Shown here one piece after another: positions 50,732 to 58,593 of a stretch of 64,000 nucleotides of DNA. Below the pieces are notes generated by a model. It was not told where the DNA came from. It saw nothing but the letters and a program-made list of their open reading frames with translations, and made no database searches. Made by a program: the position numbers and the translations under genes. Each line of letters opens with the position of its first letter. Positions within the stretch are counted from its first letter, which is position 1. The stretch is from Borrelia sp. RT5S (GTDB lineage Bacteria; Spirochaetota; Spirochaetia; Borreliales; Borreliaceae): contig NZ_CP088936.1 in NCBI RefSeq assembly GCF_021165755.1, forward strand, positions 620,001-684,000. Reading direction: 5' to 3'.

Positions 50732-52748
50732 GCACCTAATTTTTAAGATTAAAGGACTTGGTATTTTTTTGTGGATCATAAGTTCCCTGGGTTTACATGC
50801 GAATTTTAAGCATGAGGTGGTTAAAGGGGATACCCTGTATTCTATTTCTCTTAAGTATAGAGTTCCAATAAGAGACCTTAAAAGGGTAAATAGTCTTAGT
50901 TCTGATAGTATTAGATTGGGGCTTGTATTAATTATTCCAAAGCTCTCCGATGGGCATGAAATTGTTAAGAAGAACGTTGAAAAGCCTGGTATTAGTAATG
51001 ATGGTAGTATTGGTTCAAAAATTCATGTTGTAAAAGCTAATGATACTGTTGAGGCAATAGCAAAGCAGTATGGGGTTAAAGAGAAGGAGTTGCTTGCTTG
51101 GAATGGTTTAAGTACTAAACCTGTTAAATTTGCCTCTAAGCTAGTTGTAAGTGAGCCTGATTTTTTAAAGCCATATGTAGTTAAGAAAGGTGATTCACTG
51201 TCCCAGTTAGCTCTGGATTTTAATATTAGTATCCAAGACATCATAAGATTAAATTCTTTAGAGGATCAAAATTTAATAATCGGGCAGAAATTATATTTAA
51301 AGAAGGCCTCTGGTAATATTAATTTTCATTATGTAAAGAGGGGCGAAACTCTTGGTAAGATTGCATATATTTACGGTGTGACCTCAAAGCATCTAGTTAA
51401 TCTTAATGGAGAGAAGGCAATAAACTTAAAAGCAGATTCCATTTTGGAGGTTTCAAAGACTATTGAAGAGAGTTCGGTAGGCTCTGGGAATGTGAGGCCG
51501 GCAATAGAAAAGAGTAGTAAGGATTTTATGTTACATGAGGTATCTGTTGGGGAAACCCTATATAGTATTGCACGTAAATATGGAGTTTTGATTGAAGAAC
51601 TTAAGAGATGGAATAATTTAAGTGGAAATAATATTTCTTATAAACAAGAACTTAAAATTTACGACAAACAAAAAGAATCTAATGTTGCTAGTAAAGATTT
51701 AAGAGATTCTGTGGAACAGATTAGTAACTCTGGAAGTAAAGTTAGAGCTCTTGCAAATGTTCCTTCTACTAAGAATAAAAAGTTGGATTTAAGCTTTTCC
51801 AATGTTTTAGATAGGAGGGATTTTTTTGATGTGAGTGCTTTGGTGGTTCTGGATCCTAAAATACCTATATTTGAAGTTAATGGAGATTTTTATTATTGGT
51901 ATAAACCCAGGAAAATAAGCCAACCAAGTGAATTTTACTCGGAGGATTGGCGCTCGCCTCTTAATGCTTATAAGAAGGCAAGTCAGCTTTTTCAAAGTTT
52001 TGAAAGTCTTGTTAAGACCAGACCAGTTAAGAACAATAAGCTTAAAAATAAATTAATAATTATTGACCCTGGCCATGGGGGGCTTGATCCTGGTGCCATT
52101 GTTAAGGCAAAAGATGGCCTTGGTAATGAAATTTTTGTTGTTGAAGACGAATATGTTTATGATATTGCCTTAAGGCTTTATGTGTATCTTAAAGAGTATG
52201 GAGCTAATGTTGAGCTTACTATTTTAGCTCCCGATCATTTAATTAGAGACAGCGTATCTGCTAATAATACATTTGTTAATGTTAAGAATGAAGTTTATAA
52301 TGACTATGATTTAAACAAGAATGATACAGTTGATTCTTGGATAAGCGGGACCCAGGAAGGTTTAAAGAAAAGGCTATCCGTTGTTCGTAAATTTGTAAAT
52401 AAGTATAAAAAGATCGATGAGAAAGATATTCTCTATATTAGCTTACATGCCGATAATAGTGTAGGAGCTCCTCGGAGCATGGGATTTTATTACCAATATG
52501 AAGATGGGAAGAGTTCGGATTTGCATTCTAAGGCTGCTATTGAAAAAATCACACAGGGGTTTAAGAGAAGTTTCTATATTAAGGGACAAAATCTTTATGT
52601 GCTGAAGAATAATATTGTTAGGACTAAATTTTTGGTTGAAGTTAGAAATTTGGCATTTGATGAAGATGCTTGGGCAATCAGGTTTGCTAAGTTAAGAGAC
52701 CAAGATTCTAAGATGCTTGCGGATTCTATTTTTAAAATCTTGTCTTAG
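50688..52748 (+). CDS. N-acetylmuramoyl-L-alanine amidase with five LysM repeats
   Basis: A peptidoglycan amidase (Amidase_3, zinc-dependent) that splits the glycan - peptide bond. After a signal-like hydrophobic segment come five LysM repeats beginning HEVVKGDTLYSI, IHVVKANDTVEAI, PYVVKKGDSLSQL, FHYVKRGETLGKI and LHEVSVGETLYSI, which bind peptidoglycan, then a linker and the catalytic domain with IIIDPGHGGLDPGAI, a Glu region and YISLHADNSVG. The start is uncertain. ATG 50688 lies 44 bases inside the previous gene; the best ribosome binding site (TTAAGGAG, ending at 50722) is followed by no ATG but by ATT at 50727. Daughter-cell separation is the likely role. Confidence 0.9.
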   Translation: MITPFKILELRRSIKHLIFKIKGLGIFLWIISSLGLHANFKHEVVKGDTLYSISLKYRVPIRDLKRVNSLSSDSIRLGLVLIIPKLSDGHEIVKKNVEKPGISNDGSIGSKIHVVKANDTVEAIAKQYGVKEKELLAWNGLSTKPVKFASKLVVSEPDFLKPYVVKKGDSLSQLALDFNISIQDIIRLNSLEDQNLIIGQKLYLKKASGNINFHYVKRGETLGKIAYIYGVTSKHLVNLNGEKAINLKADSILEVSKTIEESSVGSGNVRPAIEKSSKDFMLHEVSVGETLYSIARKYGVLIEELKRWNNLSGNNISYKQELKIYDKQKESNVASKDLRDSVEQISNSGSKVRALANVPSTKNKKLDLSFSNVLDRRDFFDVSALVVLDPKIPIFEVNGDFYYWYKPRKISQPSEFYSEDWRSPLNAYKKASQLFQSFESLVKTRPVKNNKLKNKLIIIDPGHGGLDPGAIVKAKDGLGNEIFVVEDEYVYDIALRLYVYLKEYGANVELTILAPDHLIRDSVSANNTFVNVKNEVYNDYDLNKNDTVDSWISGTQEGLKKRLSVVRKFVNKYKKIDEKDILYISLHADNSVGAPRSMGFYYQYEDGKSSDLHSKAAIEKITQGFKRSFYIKGQNLYVLKNNIVRTKFLVEVRNLAFDEDAWAIRFAKLRDQDSKMLADSIFKILS

Positions 52749-52786
52749 ACTAAATTCGCCATTTTCTGGAAAAAATTGCAATTTAA

Positions 52787-52815
52787 TTGACAAAAAAAAA
52801 TCAATTTAGGATAAT
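52787..52815 (+). promoter_or_regulatory. Predicted promoter of tRNA-Asn
   Basis: TTGACA (52787-52792) and GATAAT (52810-52815) with a 17-base spacer, 15 bases before the tRNA. Confidence 0.75.
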
Positions 52816-52830
52816 ACTTCTAGTGTTTAT

Positions 52831-52902
52831 TCCCCTATAGCTCAGTGGTAGAGCGGGTGGCTGTTAACCACTAGGTCGGAGGTTCAAGTCCTTCTGGGGG
52901 AG
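52831..52902 (+). tRNA. tRNA-Asn (GTT)
   Basis: Acceptor TCCCCTA/TGGGGGA, anticodon GTT in loop CTGTTAA, T-loop GGTTCAAG. Its 3' part overlaps the end of rnmV on the opposite strand by 19 bases. Confidence 0.95.
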
Positions 52903-53432
52903 TTTTGTTTTTTTTGGTGAATTATCTCTTCTATTTCTTCTCGTTTGATTCTAAAATAGTTTATCCTTTCAAGTAGTCTTTTGTTGTTACCATTTCCTAA
53001 TTGAAAGTGTTGTTGTACCTTCTCTCTTCTTTCCCTAGATTGGCTTCCTGTGAGTCCGAGCTCTATTAAATCACTTAAGGTTAGGCCCTCTTTAGCTCCT
53101 CTTGCGTAGAAAGTGGTCACTTTTTTTAAAGCTTTCATTATTTCAAGTCTAGAGGACATCTCAACCTCTTTATTTTCACTTTCAAGAAGAGCATGCTTAA
53201 TATTGTCCTGATTTGAATACTTTAGCCTTCTGAGTATCTGTTTCCTAATTAAATCTCCTGCCTTATCGCTATCAGTAAAGATAATTATTCCATTTGTTGC
53301 TAGTGCTCGCTTTAGTACTTTGATAGTTTCTGTGCTAATGTGAAGTCCACCAGTTTCAATTACAGTACACTCAAATATTTCTTTTAGTCTCCTAGCATCA
53401 TCTTTACCTTCAACCACAATGATTTCTTTTAT
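52884..53432 (-). CDS. rnmV: Ribonuclease M5-like TOPRIM protein, probable non-canonical start
   Basis: RNase M5 matures the 5S rRNA ends. The TOPRIM core is clear: VVEGKDDARRLKEIF, then IETGG and IIFTDSDKAGDLIRKQI, and a basic C-terminal domain. The only standard start, GTG 53417, falls inside the first beta strand, because family members begin 'MKIKEIIVVEGxDD'. Codons upstream of it, back to the apeB stop, read ILEIIKEIIVVEGKDD, so the true start must be one of ATT 53444, CTG 53441, ATA 53435 or ATA 53432; the last is given here as it yields IKEIIVVEG. Its C-terminal codons and stop lie in the antisense of tRNA-Asn. Confidence 0.8.
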   Translation of the reverse strand: MKEIIVVEGKDDARRLKEIFECTVIETGGLHISTETIKVLKRALATNGIIIFTDSDKAGDLIRKQILRRLKYSNQDNIKHALLESENKEVEMSSRLEIMKALKKVTTFYARGAKEGLTLSDLIELGLTGSQSRERREKVQQHFQLGNGNNKRLLERINYFRIKREEIEEIIHQKKQNSPRRT

Positions 53433-53444
53433 TATTTCCAGAAT

Positions 53445-54713
53445 TTAATTCCAATTTTCAAAAAATGATCTGAGCAATTTGATTGCATTTATGTGATCCG
53501 ATATCGCGATTGTTTCTCTTAAAGAGTGCATTGCCCACATTGGGGTTCCAATGTCTATGGTTTCAATACCTGTTTGAGCGTTTGTAATAGGTCCAATTGT
53601 GGTTCCGGCATTAACATTTGCTTTCAATATTATTTCTTGAACTTGAATGTTATTTTTCATGGCCAACGATTTAAGTTTTGCACAGCCATTTGCTGTTGTT
53701 GCATATTTAAAATTAGCATTACTTTTAATCGTCACACCTTTCCCTAGGCTTACTTCATACTGTGGGTCGTGTTTATCCGTGTATCCAGGATGCACACCAT
53801 GCGCAGCGTCCATTGAAATGTGGAATGATTTGTTTAGCTTTATTAAGTGTTCTTCTCTTCCCAAGTTTAAAGCATAATCAATTCTTTCTAATACTTCTGT
53901 TAATAGTTGTGAATCAGCTCCTCTTGAAGTTAAAGACCCAATTTCCTCATTGTCGAAAAACACAGCCACTTTGTTTTTATTGTTGTTTGTATGCACGAAT
54001 GCGTTCATGATGGCGTGACATCCAGATTTGTTATCAAGATTTTTTGATGACAAAAATTCACCTTCACTACCAATGATTTTAGAGGCTTCAGACGCTGTAA
54101 AGAGTAGATCACAAGATAGGAAATCTTTCTCCGATATGTTGAGTTTCTCCAGAATTATTTCCTTAATGCTTTTCTGGATGCTAGTAATAACTATAATATT
54201 TTCATGGGTATCATACGCAAATCCTTCATTAATCCTGCGGTTTAGGTGAATTGCAACATTTGGTATAATGCCAATGTTTTCGATCGTTATTAGTTCTGAA
54301 TTAACCATCCCATCTTTATTGAAATACACAACTCCTGCTAGGGTTAAATCTCTGTCAGTCCAAGTTGAAATGATTGGTCCCCCATAAACCTCAATGTGAT
54401 TTGAAAATACATTCCCTTTATTCTTTATAGACTCTATTTTAAGTTTTAACCCAGGGCTGTCAGAGTGTGCCCCTGCTATTAAAAACGGTTCTTGTATTTT
54501 ATCGGTATTAATGTTAAATGCAATAAGAGATGTGCCTTCTTTTTTAATGTAGTAACATCCTGTTTTTAAGATCCACTTATCATCAAGTCTTAATTCACTA
54601 GCATTAAGGTAATGTACTAATTTTTGTTCAATGTAATTTACTAGATGATATGGGGTTATGCTTGTATCTAATAAATTTCGAAAATATGAAATATCTAAGG
54701 TTTGATCATCCAT
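53445..54713 (-). CDS. apeB: M18-family aminopeptidase
   Basis: A cytoplasmic dodecameric zinc aminopeptidase of 422 residues. Metal and active-site motifs: GAHSDSPGLKLK, DNEEIGSLTSRGAD, and SMDAAHGVHPGYTDKHDP. M18 enzymes remove acidic or neutral N-terminal residues from peptides; with PepD it would serve the use of imported peptides. The start ATG 54713 follows GTAGGAGGAC. Its stop codon is directly followed, in the same frame, by rnmV. Confidence 0.92.
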   Translation of the reverse strand: MDDQTLDISYFRNLLDTSITPYHLVNYIEQKLVHYLNASELRLDDKWILKTGCYYIKKEGTSLIAFNINTDKIQEPFLIAGAHSDSPGLKLKIESIKNKGNVFSNHIEVYGGPIISTWTDRDLTLAGVVYFNKDGMVNSELITIENIGIIPNVAIHLNRRINEGFAYDTHENIIVITSIQKSIKEIILEKLNISEKDFLSCDLLFTASEASKIIGSEGEFLSSKNLDNKSGCHAIMNAFVHTNNNKNKVAVFFDNEEIGSLTSRGADSQLLTEVLERIDYALNLGREEHLIKLNKSFHISMDAAHGVHPGYTDKHDPQYEVSLGKGVTIKSNANFKYATTANGCAKLKSLAMKNNIQVQEIILKANVNAGTTIGPITNAQTGIETIDIGTPMWAMHSLRETIAISDHINAIKLLRSFFENWN

Positions 54714-54743
54714 CCGTTGTGTCCTCCTACTGTTTTGGTTTTA

Positions 54744-54773
54744 TTGTCTTTATAGTTTATATATTATTATAAT
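54744..54773 (+). promoter_or_regulatory. Predicted promoter of the lipoprotein gene
   Basis: TTGTCT (54744-54749) and TATAAT (54768-54773) with an 18-base spacer, 27 bases before the lipoprotein start. Confidence 0.6.
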
Positions 54774-54800
54774 GGTTGGTATGTATATAAAGGAGATTAA

Positions 54801-55526
54801 ATGAAAAATTTTAGTAAATTGTTGCTCATGTCTTTAATTTTTATTTCTTGTACTGCAAATACAACGGTCGATTTAAGAGATAATATGAGTGGAACAGTTT
54901 CAGTAGTATTTAATGTTAAGCCGGAGTTTGAAAGAATAAGAAGAGAACTTGTGGCTACCCTTGGGGGCGAGAAAGTAGCTAGAATGCCTCTTTTCCCTGT
55001 CGATGAGATAAGAAAGTATTTTAAAGATTTGGGAGAGGATTCGGGTCTAAAGCTTTCAGAGATCAAAGAGAAAGGAGATTCTCTTGAACTTGTTGTTGAG
55101 TTTGATAATTTAGGTAAAGTCCTTAAAGATTATTTAGAAAAAGAAACAATGCCACTATTGAAGGTGGAGAACAAAAATGGCAGAAATATTATTGATATTG
55201 ACATTAATATAAAAAATGTCACAAAAATTATCAACGATAATAAAGAATCAATAAATGATGCTCTTGCAGCACTTCTTCCATCAGAGGAAGTGCCAATGAC
55301 TGAAAAAGAATACAGAGATGTTTTAGTTTACTTTTTATCAGATTTTACTAGCAAGGCGGGTGAGCTTATAGATAGCTCTAACATTAAACTTAAGATAAAG
55401 ACTTCAAGAAAGATTAAAGAACAATTCGGATTTAAGCAGACTAGTTTAAATAATCTAGAGTTTAAATTGGACATGATTAAGGGCTTGAGTCTAGAGAAAC
55501 CAATAAGATTGAGACTAGTTTATTAA
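54801..55526 (+). CDS. Predicted lipoprotein of unknown function
   Basis: A 241-residue protein with a lipoprotein signal: a Lys-containing start, a hydrophobic stretch and FISC with the acylated Cys at residue 17. The mature part has charged amphipathic segments (FERIRRELVATLGGEKVARM) and a C-terminal strand-rich region (KLDMIKGLSLEKPIRLRLVY). I do not recognise a family. The start ATG 54801 follows AAAGGAGATTA. It converges on fruA and has its own promoter. Surface or periplasmic location is undecided. Confidence 0.82.
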   Translation: MKNFSKLLLMSLIFISCTANTTVDLRDNMSGTVSVVFNVKPEFERIRRELVATLGGEKVARMPLFPVDEIRKYFKDLGEDSGLKLSEIKEKGDSLELVVEFDNLGKVLKDYLEKETMPLLKVENKNGRNIIDIDINIKNVTKIINDNKESINDALAALLPSEEVPMTEKEYRDVLVYFLSDFTSKAGELIDSSNIKLKIKTSRKIKEQFGFKQTSLNNLEFKLDMIKGLSLEKPIRLRLVY

Positions 55527-55554
55527 ACTCCCTTATTATGAAAGGAGGATGGAA

Positions 55555-57402
55555 TCAACCCTCATCTCTTTTCATAAATCCCAGTGATAGCGCTGTTACT
55601 ACACTTCCTATCAGGATGGATATTATCCACATTAGGGGGTTAGTAGCTATTGGGAGGATGAAAATTCCCCCATGTGGGGCCATGAGTTTTACTTCAAATA
55701 GTGCAGATAGAAAGCCGCCTATGGATGAGCCCAGTATGCAGGCAGGTATAACCTTTAAGGGGTCTGCTGCTGCTAATGGGATTACTCCTTCTGTAATAAA
55801 ACATGCGCCTAGAAAATAGCAAACTTTACCAGTTTCTTTCTCTTCTTTTGAGAACTTGCTGCTGAAAATACTGGTTGCAAGTGCTACTCCAAGAGGGGGG
55901 ATCATTCCGCCTGCCATTATGCTTGCGTGAGGAATATAATTGTGGGCGGTTATCATTGCAATCCCGAATGCATACGCCGCTTTGTTCACGGGCCCTCCCA
56001 TATCTACTGCCATCATACCACCTAACAAAGCACCAAGTATTGCCATATTCATACCACTAAGTGTGTTTAGCATATTTGTTATTGATATATTAATAAATGC
56101 AATAGGCGCTAGTAAGATATATACCAAAAAACTTGATACTAGTACTGAGAAGAAAGGATAGATTAAAACAGGGTTTATTCCACTTAAAGTTTGAGGTACG
56201 ATTTTGCGGCTTATTGACTTTACCCCCAGAGTTACATAACCTGCAATAAATCCTGCCAGTATTCCACCAAGGAAACCAGCATCTCCCTTACTCATCATGA
56301 GTCCTGTAACCATACCAGGAGCAAGCCCAGGACGCTCTGCTATGCTGAATGAAATGTAGCCGGCAAGTATTGGAATCATTAAGAAAAAGGCATTATTGCC
56401 GCCAATTTGCATTAAAATGTCTGCTATCTTATGATAGCTTGGATCACTAGGATCAAATGCTTTAATCCCGAACATGAATGATATTGCAATTATTATACCC
56501 CCTGAGACTACAAAGGGAAGCATAAATGAGACACCATTCATTAAATGCTTATACGATCCGTTTGCTTTCATGTTGTGCTCGTTTTTTACTTGCACAAGTT
56601 TACTTTCATAAATTTGTGCTTTGTTTTCAAGAATATTTTCAATAAGTTCTTTTGCTTTGTGTATGCCATCTTTCACGCTAACTTCAATTAGTGGTTTGCC
56701 ATTAAACCTTTCCTTCTGGACAGTTTTTCCAGAAGCAATTATTATGCCCTTTGCTCTTATTATTTCTTCTTCTGTTATTGGATTATCAATCCCACTAGAG
56801 CCATTAGTTTCTACTTTTATCTCTACATTTAGTTCAGCAGCGGCACGTCTGAGACTATCAGCTGCCATGTATGTATGAGCAATTCCCACAGGACAAGCCG
56901 TTACGGCTAGGATAAAATTCGCAGAGCTAGAGTTATTGGTTGTCTCATTTGTGCTACTACCTAAAAGGATGTTTAAAAACCTATCTTTATCGTCTGTATT
57001 CATAATTTCTTCTCTTAAAGCATTATTGTTGAATACGTTATTAAGTGAAGATATTACCTTAATATGAGTATTCCCAGTAATCTCTTCAGGGACAGCCATC
57101 ATGAAGAATAATTTTGAGAGTTTTGAATCAGAAGCATCAAAATCAAATCCATCGCCTGTAACTCGCAATATGGCGATTCCGTGTTTCTTAACGAAGCTGC
57201 CCTTTGCATGTGGCATTGCAATGTGCTCTTCAAGGCCCGTTCCATTTGTTTCTTCTCGTTTTCTTATGTTGTCTATGAAGGTCTTCTTATCCCGCAGGTA
57301 TCCGTTTTCAAAAAGCATAGATGCCATTTTTTCAATGACATCGTCTTTGCTTTTAGCTTCATAATTCAACAATATTAAGTTTTCAGAGAATAAATGCTTC
57401 AT
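55555..57402 (-). CDS. fruA: PTS fructose-type permease, IIA-IIB-IIC
   Basis: Phosphoenolpyruvate-dependent sugar uptake. The 615-residue protein has domains in the order IIA (His65 in EHIAMPHAKG), IIB (catalytic Cys near residue 170 in VTACPVGIAHTYMAADS) and IIC (membrane, from about residue 285: LMNGVSFMLPFVVSGG, MAVDMGGPVNKAAYAF). Combined with fruK, the sugar is likely fructose, delivered as fructose 1-phosphate; mannose-type substrates remain possible. The start ATG 57402 is set by AAGGAG six bases upstream; an earlier in-frame ATG at 57420 overlaps a palindrome and lacks a site. Three PTS parts in one chain mean only Enzyme I and HPr are needed besides. Confidence 0.93.
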   Translation of the reverse strand: MKHLFSENLILLNYEAKSKDDVIEKMASMLFENGYLRDKKTFIDNIRKREETNGTGLEEHIAMPHAKGSFVKKHGIAILRVTGDGFDFDASDSKLSKLFFMMAVPEEITGNTHIKVISSLNNVFNNNALREEIMNTDDKDRFLNILLGSSTNETTNNSSSANFILAVTACPVGIAHTYMAADSLRRAAAELNVEIKVETNGSSGIDNPITEEEIIRAKGIIIASGKTVQKERFNGKPLIEVSVKDGIHKAKELIENILENKAQIYESKLVQVKNEHNMKANGSYKHLMNGVSFMLPFVVSGGIIIAISFMFGIKAFDPSDPSYHKIADILMQIGGNNAFFLMIPILAGYISFSIAERPGLAPGMVTGLMMSKGDAGFLGGILAGFIAGYVTLGVKSISRKIVPQTLSGINPVLIYPFFSVLVSSFLVYILLAPIAFINISITNMLNTLSGMNMAILGALLGGMMAVDMGGPVNKAAYAFGIAMITAHNYIPHASIMAGGMIPPLGVALATSIFSSKFSKEEKETGKVCYFLGACFITEGVIPLAAADPLKVIPACILGSSIGGFLSALFEVKLMAPHGGIFILPIATNPLMWIISILIGSVVTALSLGFMKRDEG

Positions 57403-57414
57403 AGAAGACTCCTT

Positions 57415-57428
57415 TACCATAGATGGTA
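57415..57428. promoter_or_regulatory. Palindrome, candidate operator between fruA and fruK
   Basis: TACCAT-AG-ATGGTA is a perfect inverted repeat in the divergent fruA/fruK region. It lies directly next to the fruA ribosome binding site and just downstream of a -10-like TATTAT on the minus strand (57429-57434), where a repressor would block transcription. A TATAAT at 57451-57456 may serve fruK. Confidence 0.45.
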
Positions 57429-57492
57429 TATAATACGTGGTTATAAACTATATAATGATTTAACGATTTTATCTAGTTGCAAGGAGGCTGGT

Positions 57493-58455
57493 TTGATATA
57501 TACTCTAACTCTCAATCCTGCTGTTGATTATAAAATAGTTGTGGATGGTTTTCGTGAGGGATGTCTTAATCGCTCTCTTATGAGCAACTTTTTTGCAGGC
57601 GGGAAAGGGATAAATGTAAGTAGCGTGCTTAAAAATTTTGGCACAGAAAGCATAGCTTTTGGGTTTGTGGGTGGATTTACTGGTGATTATATAGAGCATT
57701 CTCTTGATTTGCTAGGAATAAAGCATGACTTCGTAAGGATAAGAGAGCACACTAGGGTAAATATTAAAATGATGTCTAATAAAGAAGAGACAGAGATTAA
57801 CGGAAATTCACCTGTAATACTTAAGGATGATTTAAAGCTTTTGATTTCAAAATTGGAACAATTAGATGATGGTATACTGATAATGTCTGGTAGCATTCCA
57901 AGATCGATTGGACATAGTGCATATAACGAGATAGGTAAGCACATTTCTGACAAGGTTAGATTGATTGTTGACACCAGTGGGATGGCTTTACAGGAAGCTA
58001 TAGGACTTAAACCTTTTTTAATAAAGCCGAATATTAGGGAACTTGAGGAGATTTTAGGTATTAAGTTAACTTCTGTTGAAGATATAATCAAGGCTGGGCA
58101 TAAATTAATAAATGAGGGTATCCAAAATATTATAGTTTCAATGGGATTAGAAGGAGCTGTTTTTGTAGGAGCACAAGACGCTTATTTAGCTATTGTTCCA
58201 AGAGCTGATTCCCCCAGTACGATTGGGGCAGGGGATTCTGTTGTAGCCGGATTTGTATATGCTCACCACAACGGGAAATCCTTTTGTGATTCTTTCAAGT
58301 TCGGAGTCGCATCAGGTACCGCAACAGCACTAAAGGGACAGCTTTGTAGTCTTGATGATGTTAAAGACGCTTTAAGCAAAATCAGAATCAAGCAGATCTT
58401 TCCAAAACTCCCCAAAAACAAAGGAGAACAACAAACCACACGAAGAAAAAAGTGA
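57493..58455 (+). CDS. fruK: 1-phosphofructokinase
   Basis: Phosphorylates fructose 1-phosphate to fructose 1,6-bisphosphate. The 320-residue PfkB-family kinase shows AGGKGINVSSVLKNFG near the start, and TIGAGDSVVAGF with the catalytic Asp248. TTG 57493 is the start: it follows AAGGAGG (57481-57487) and gives MIYTLTLNPAVDY, the normal 1-PFK N-terminus; the frame is open upstream but without similarity. It is divergent from fruA. tRNA-Asp on the other strand ends 17 bases downstream. Confidence 0.93.
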   Translation: MIYTLTLNPAVDYKIVVDGFREGCLNRSLMSNFFAGGKGINVSSVLKNFGTESIAFGFVGGFTGDYIEHSLDLLGIKHDFVRIREHTRVNIKMMSNKEETEINGNSPVILKDDLKLLISKLEQLDDGILIMSGSIPRSIGHSAYNEIGKHISDKVRLIVDTSGMALQEAIGLKPFLIKPNIRELEEILGIKLTSVEDIIKAGHKLINEGIQNIIVSMGLEGAVFVGAQDAYLAIVPRADSPSTIGAGDSVVAGFVYAHHNGKSFCDSFKFGVASGTATALKGQLCSLDDVKDALSKIRIKQIFPKLPKNKGEQQTTRRKK

Positions 58456-58472
58456 ATGAAGTCCCAAAACAT

Positions 58473-58546
58473 CGGGAGCGACGGGTCTCGAACCCGCGAC
58501 CTCCTGCGTGACAGGCAGGCGTTCTAACCAACTGAACTACACCCCC
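58473..58546 (-). tRNA. tRNA-Asp (GTC)
   Basis: Acceptor GGGGGTG/CGCTCCC with discriminator G, anticodon GTC in loop CTGTCAC, T-loop GGTTCGAG. Confidence 0.95.
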
Positions 58547-58563
58547 AAACACAATACCCTAAA

Positions 58564-58592
58564 AGTATATTGTTTTTATTTTTCTTTGTCAA
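58564..58592 (-). promoter_or_regulatory. Predicted promoter of tRNA-Asp
   Basis: On the minus strand TTGACA (58587-58592) and TATACT (58564-58569) with a 17-base spacer, directly downstream of the recD stop. Confidence 0.75.
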
Positions 58593-58593
58593 T

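Noticed and set aside
55541-55587. Perfect AAAGGAGG followed by ATG and a 12-codon frame at 55549
   Set aside because: The ATG touches the GGAGG with no spacing, and the region is the 3' end and flank of fruA on the other strand.
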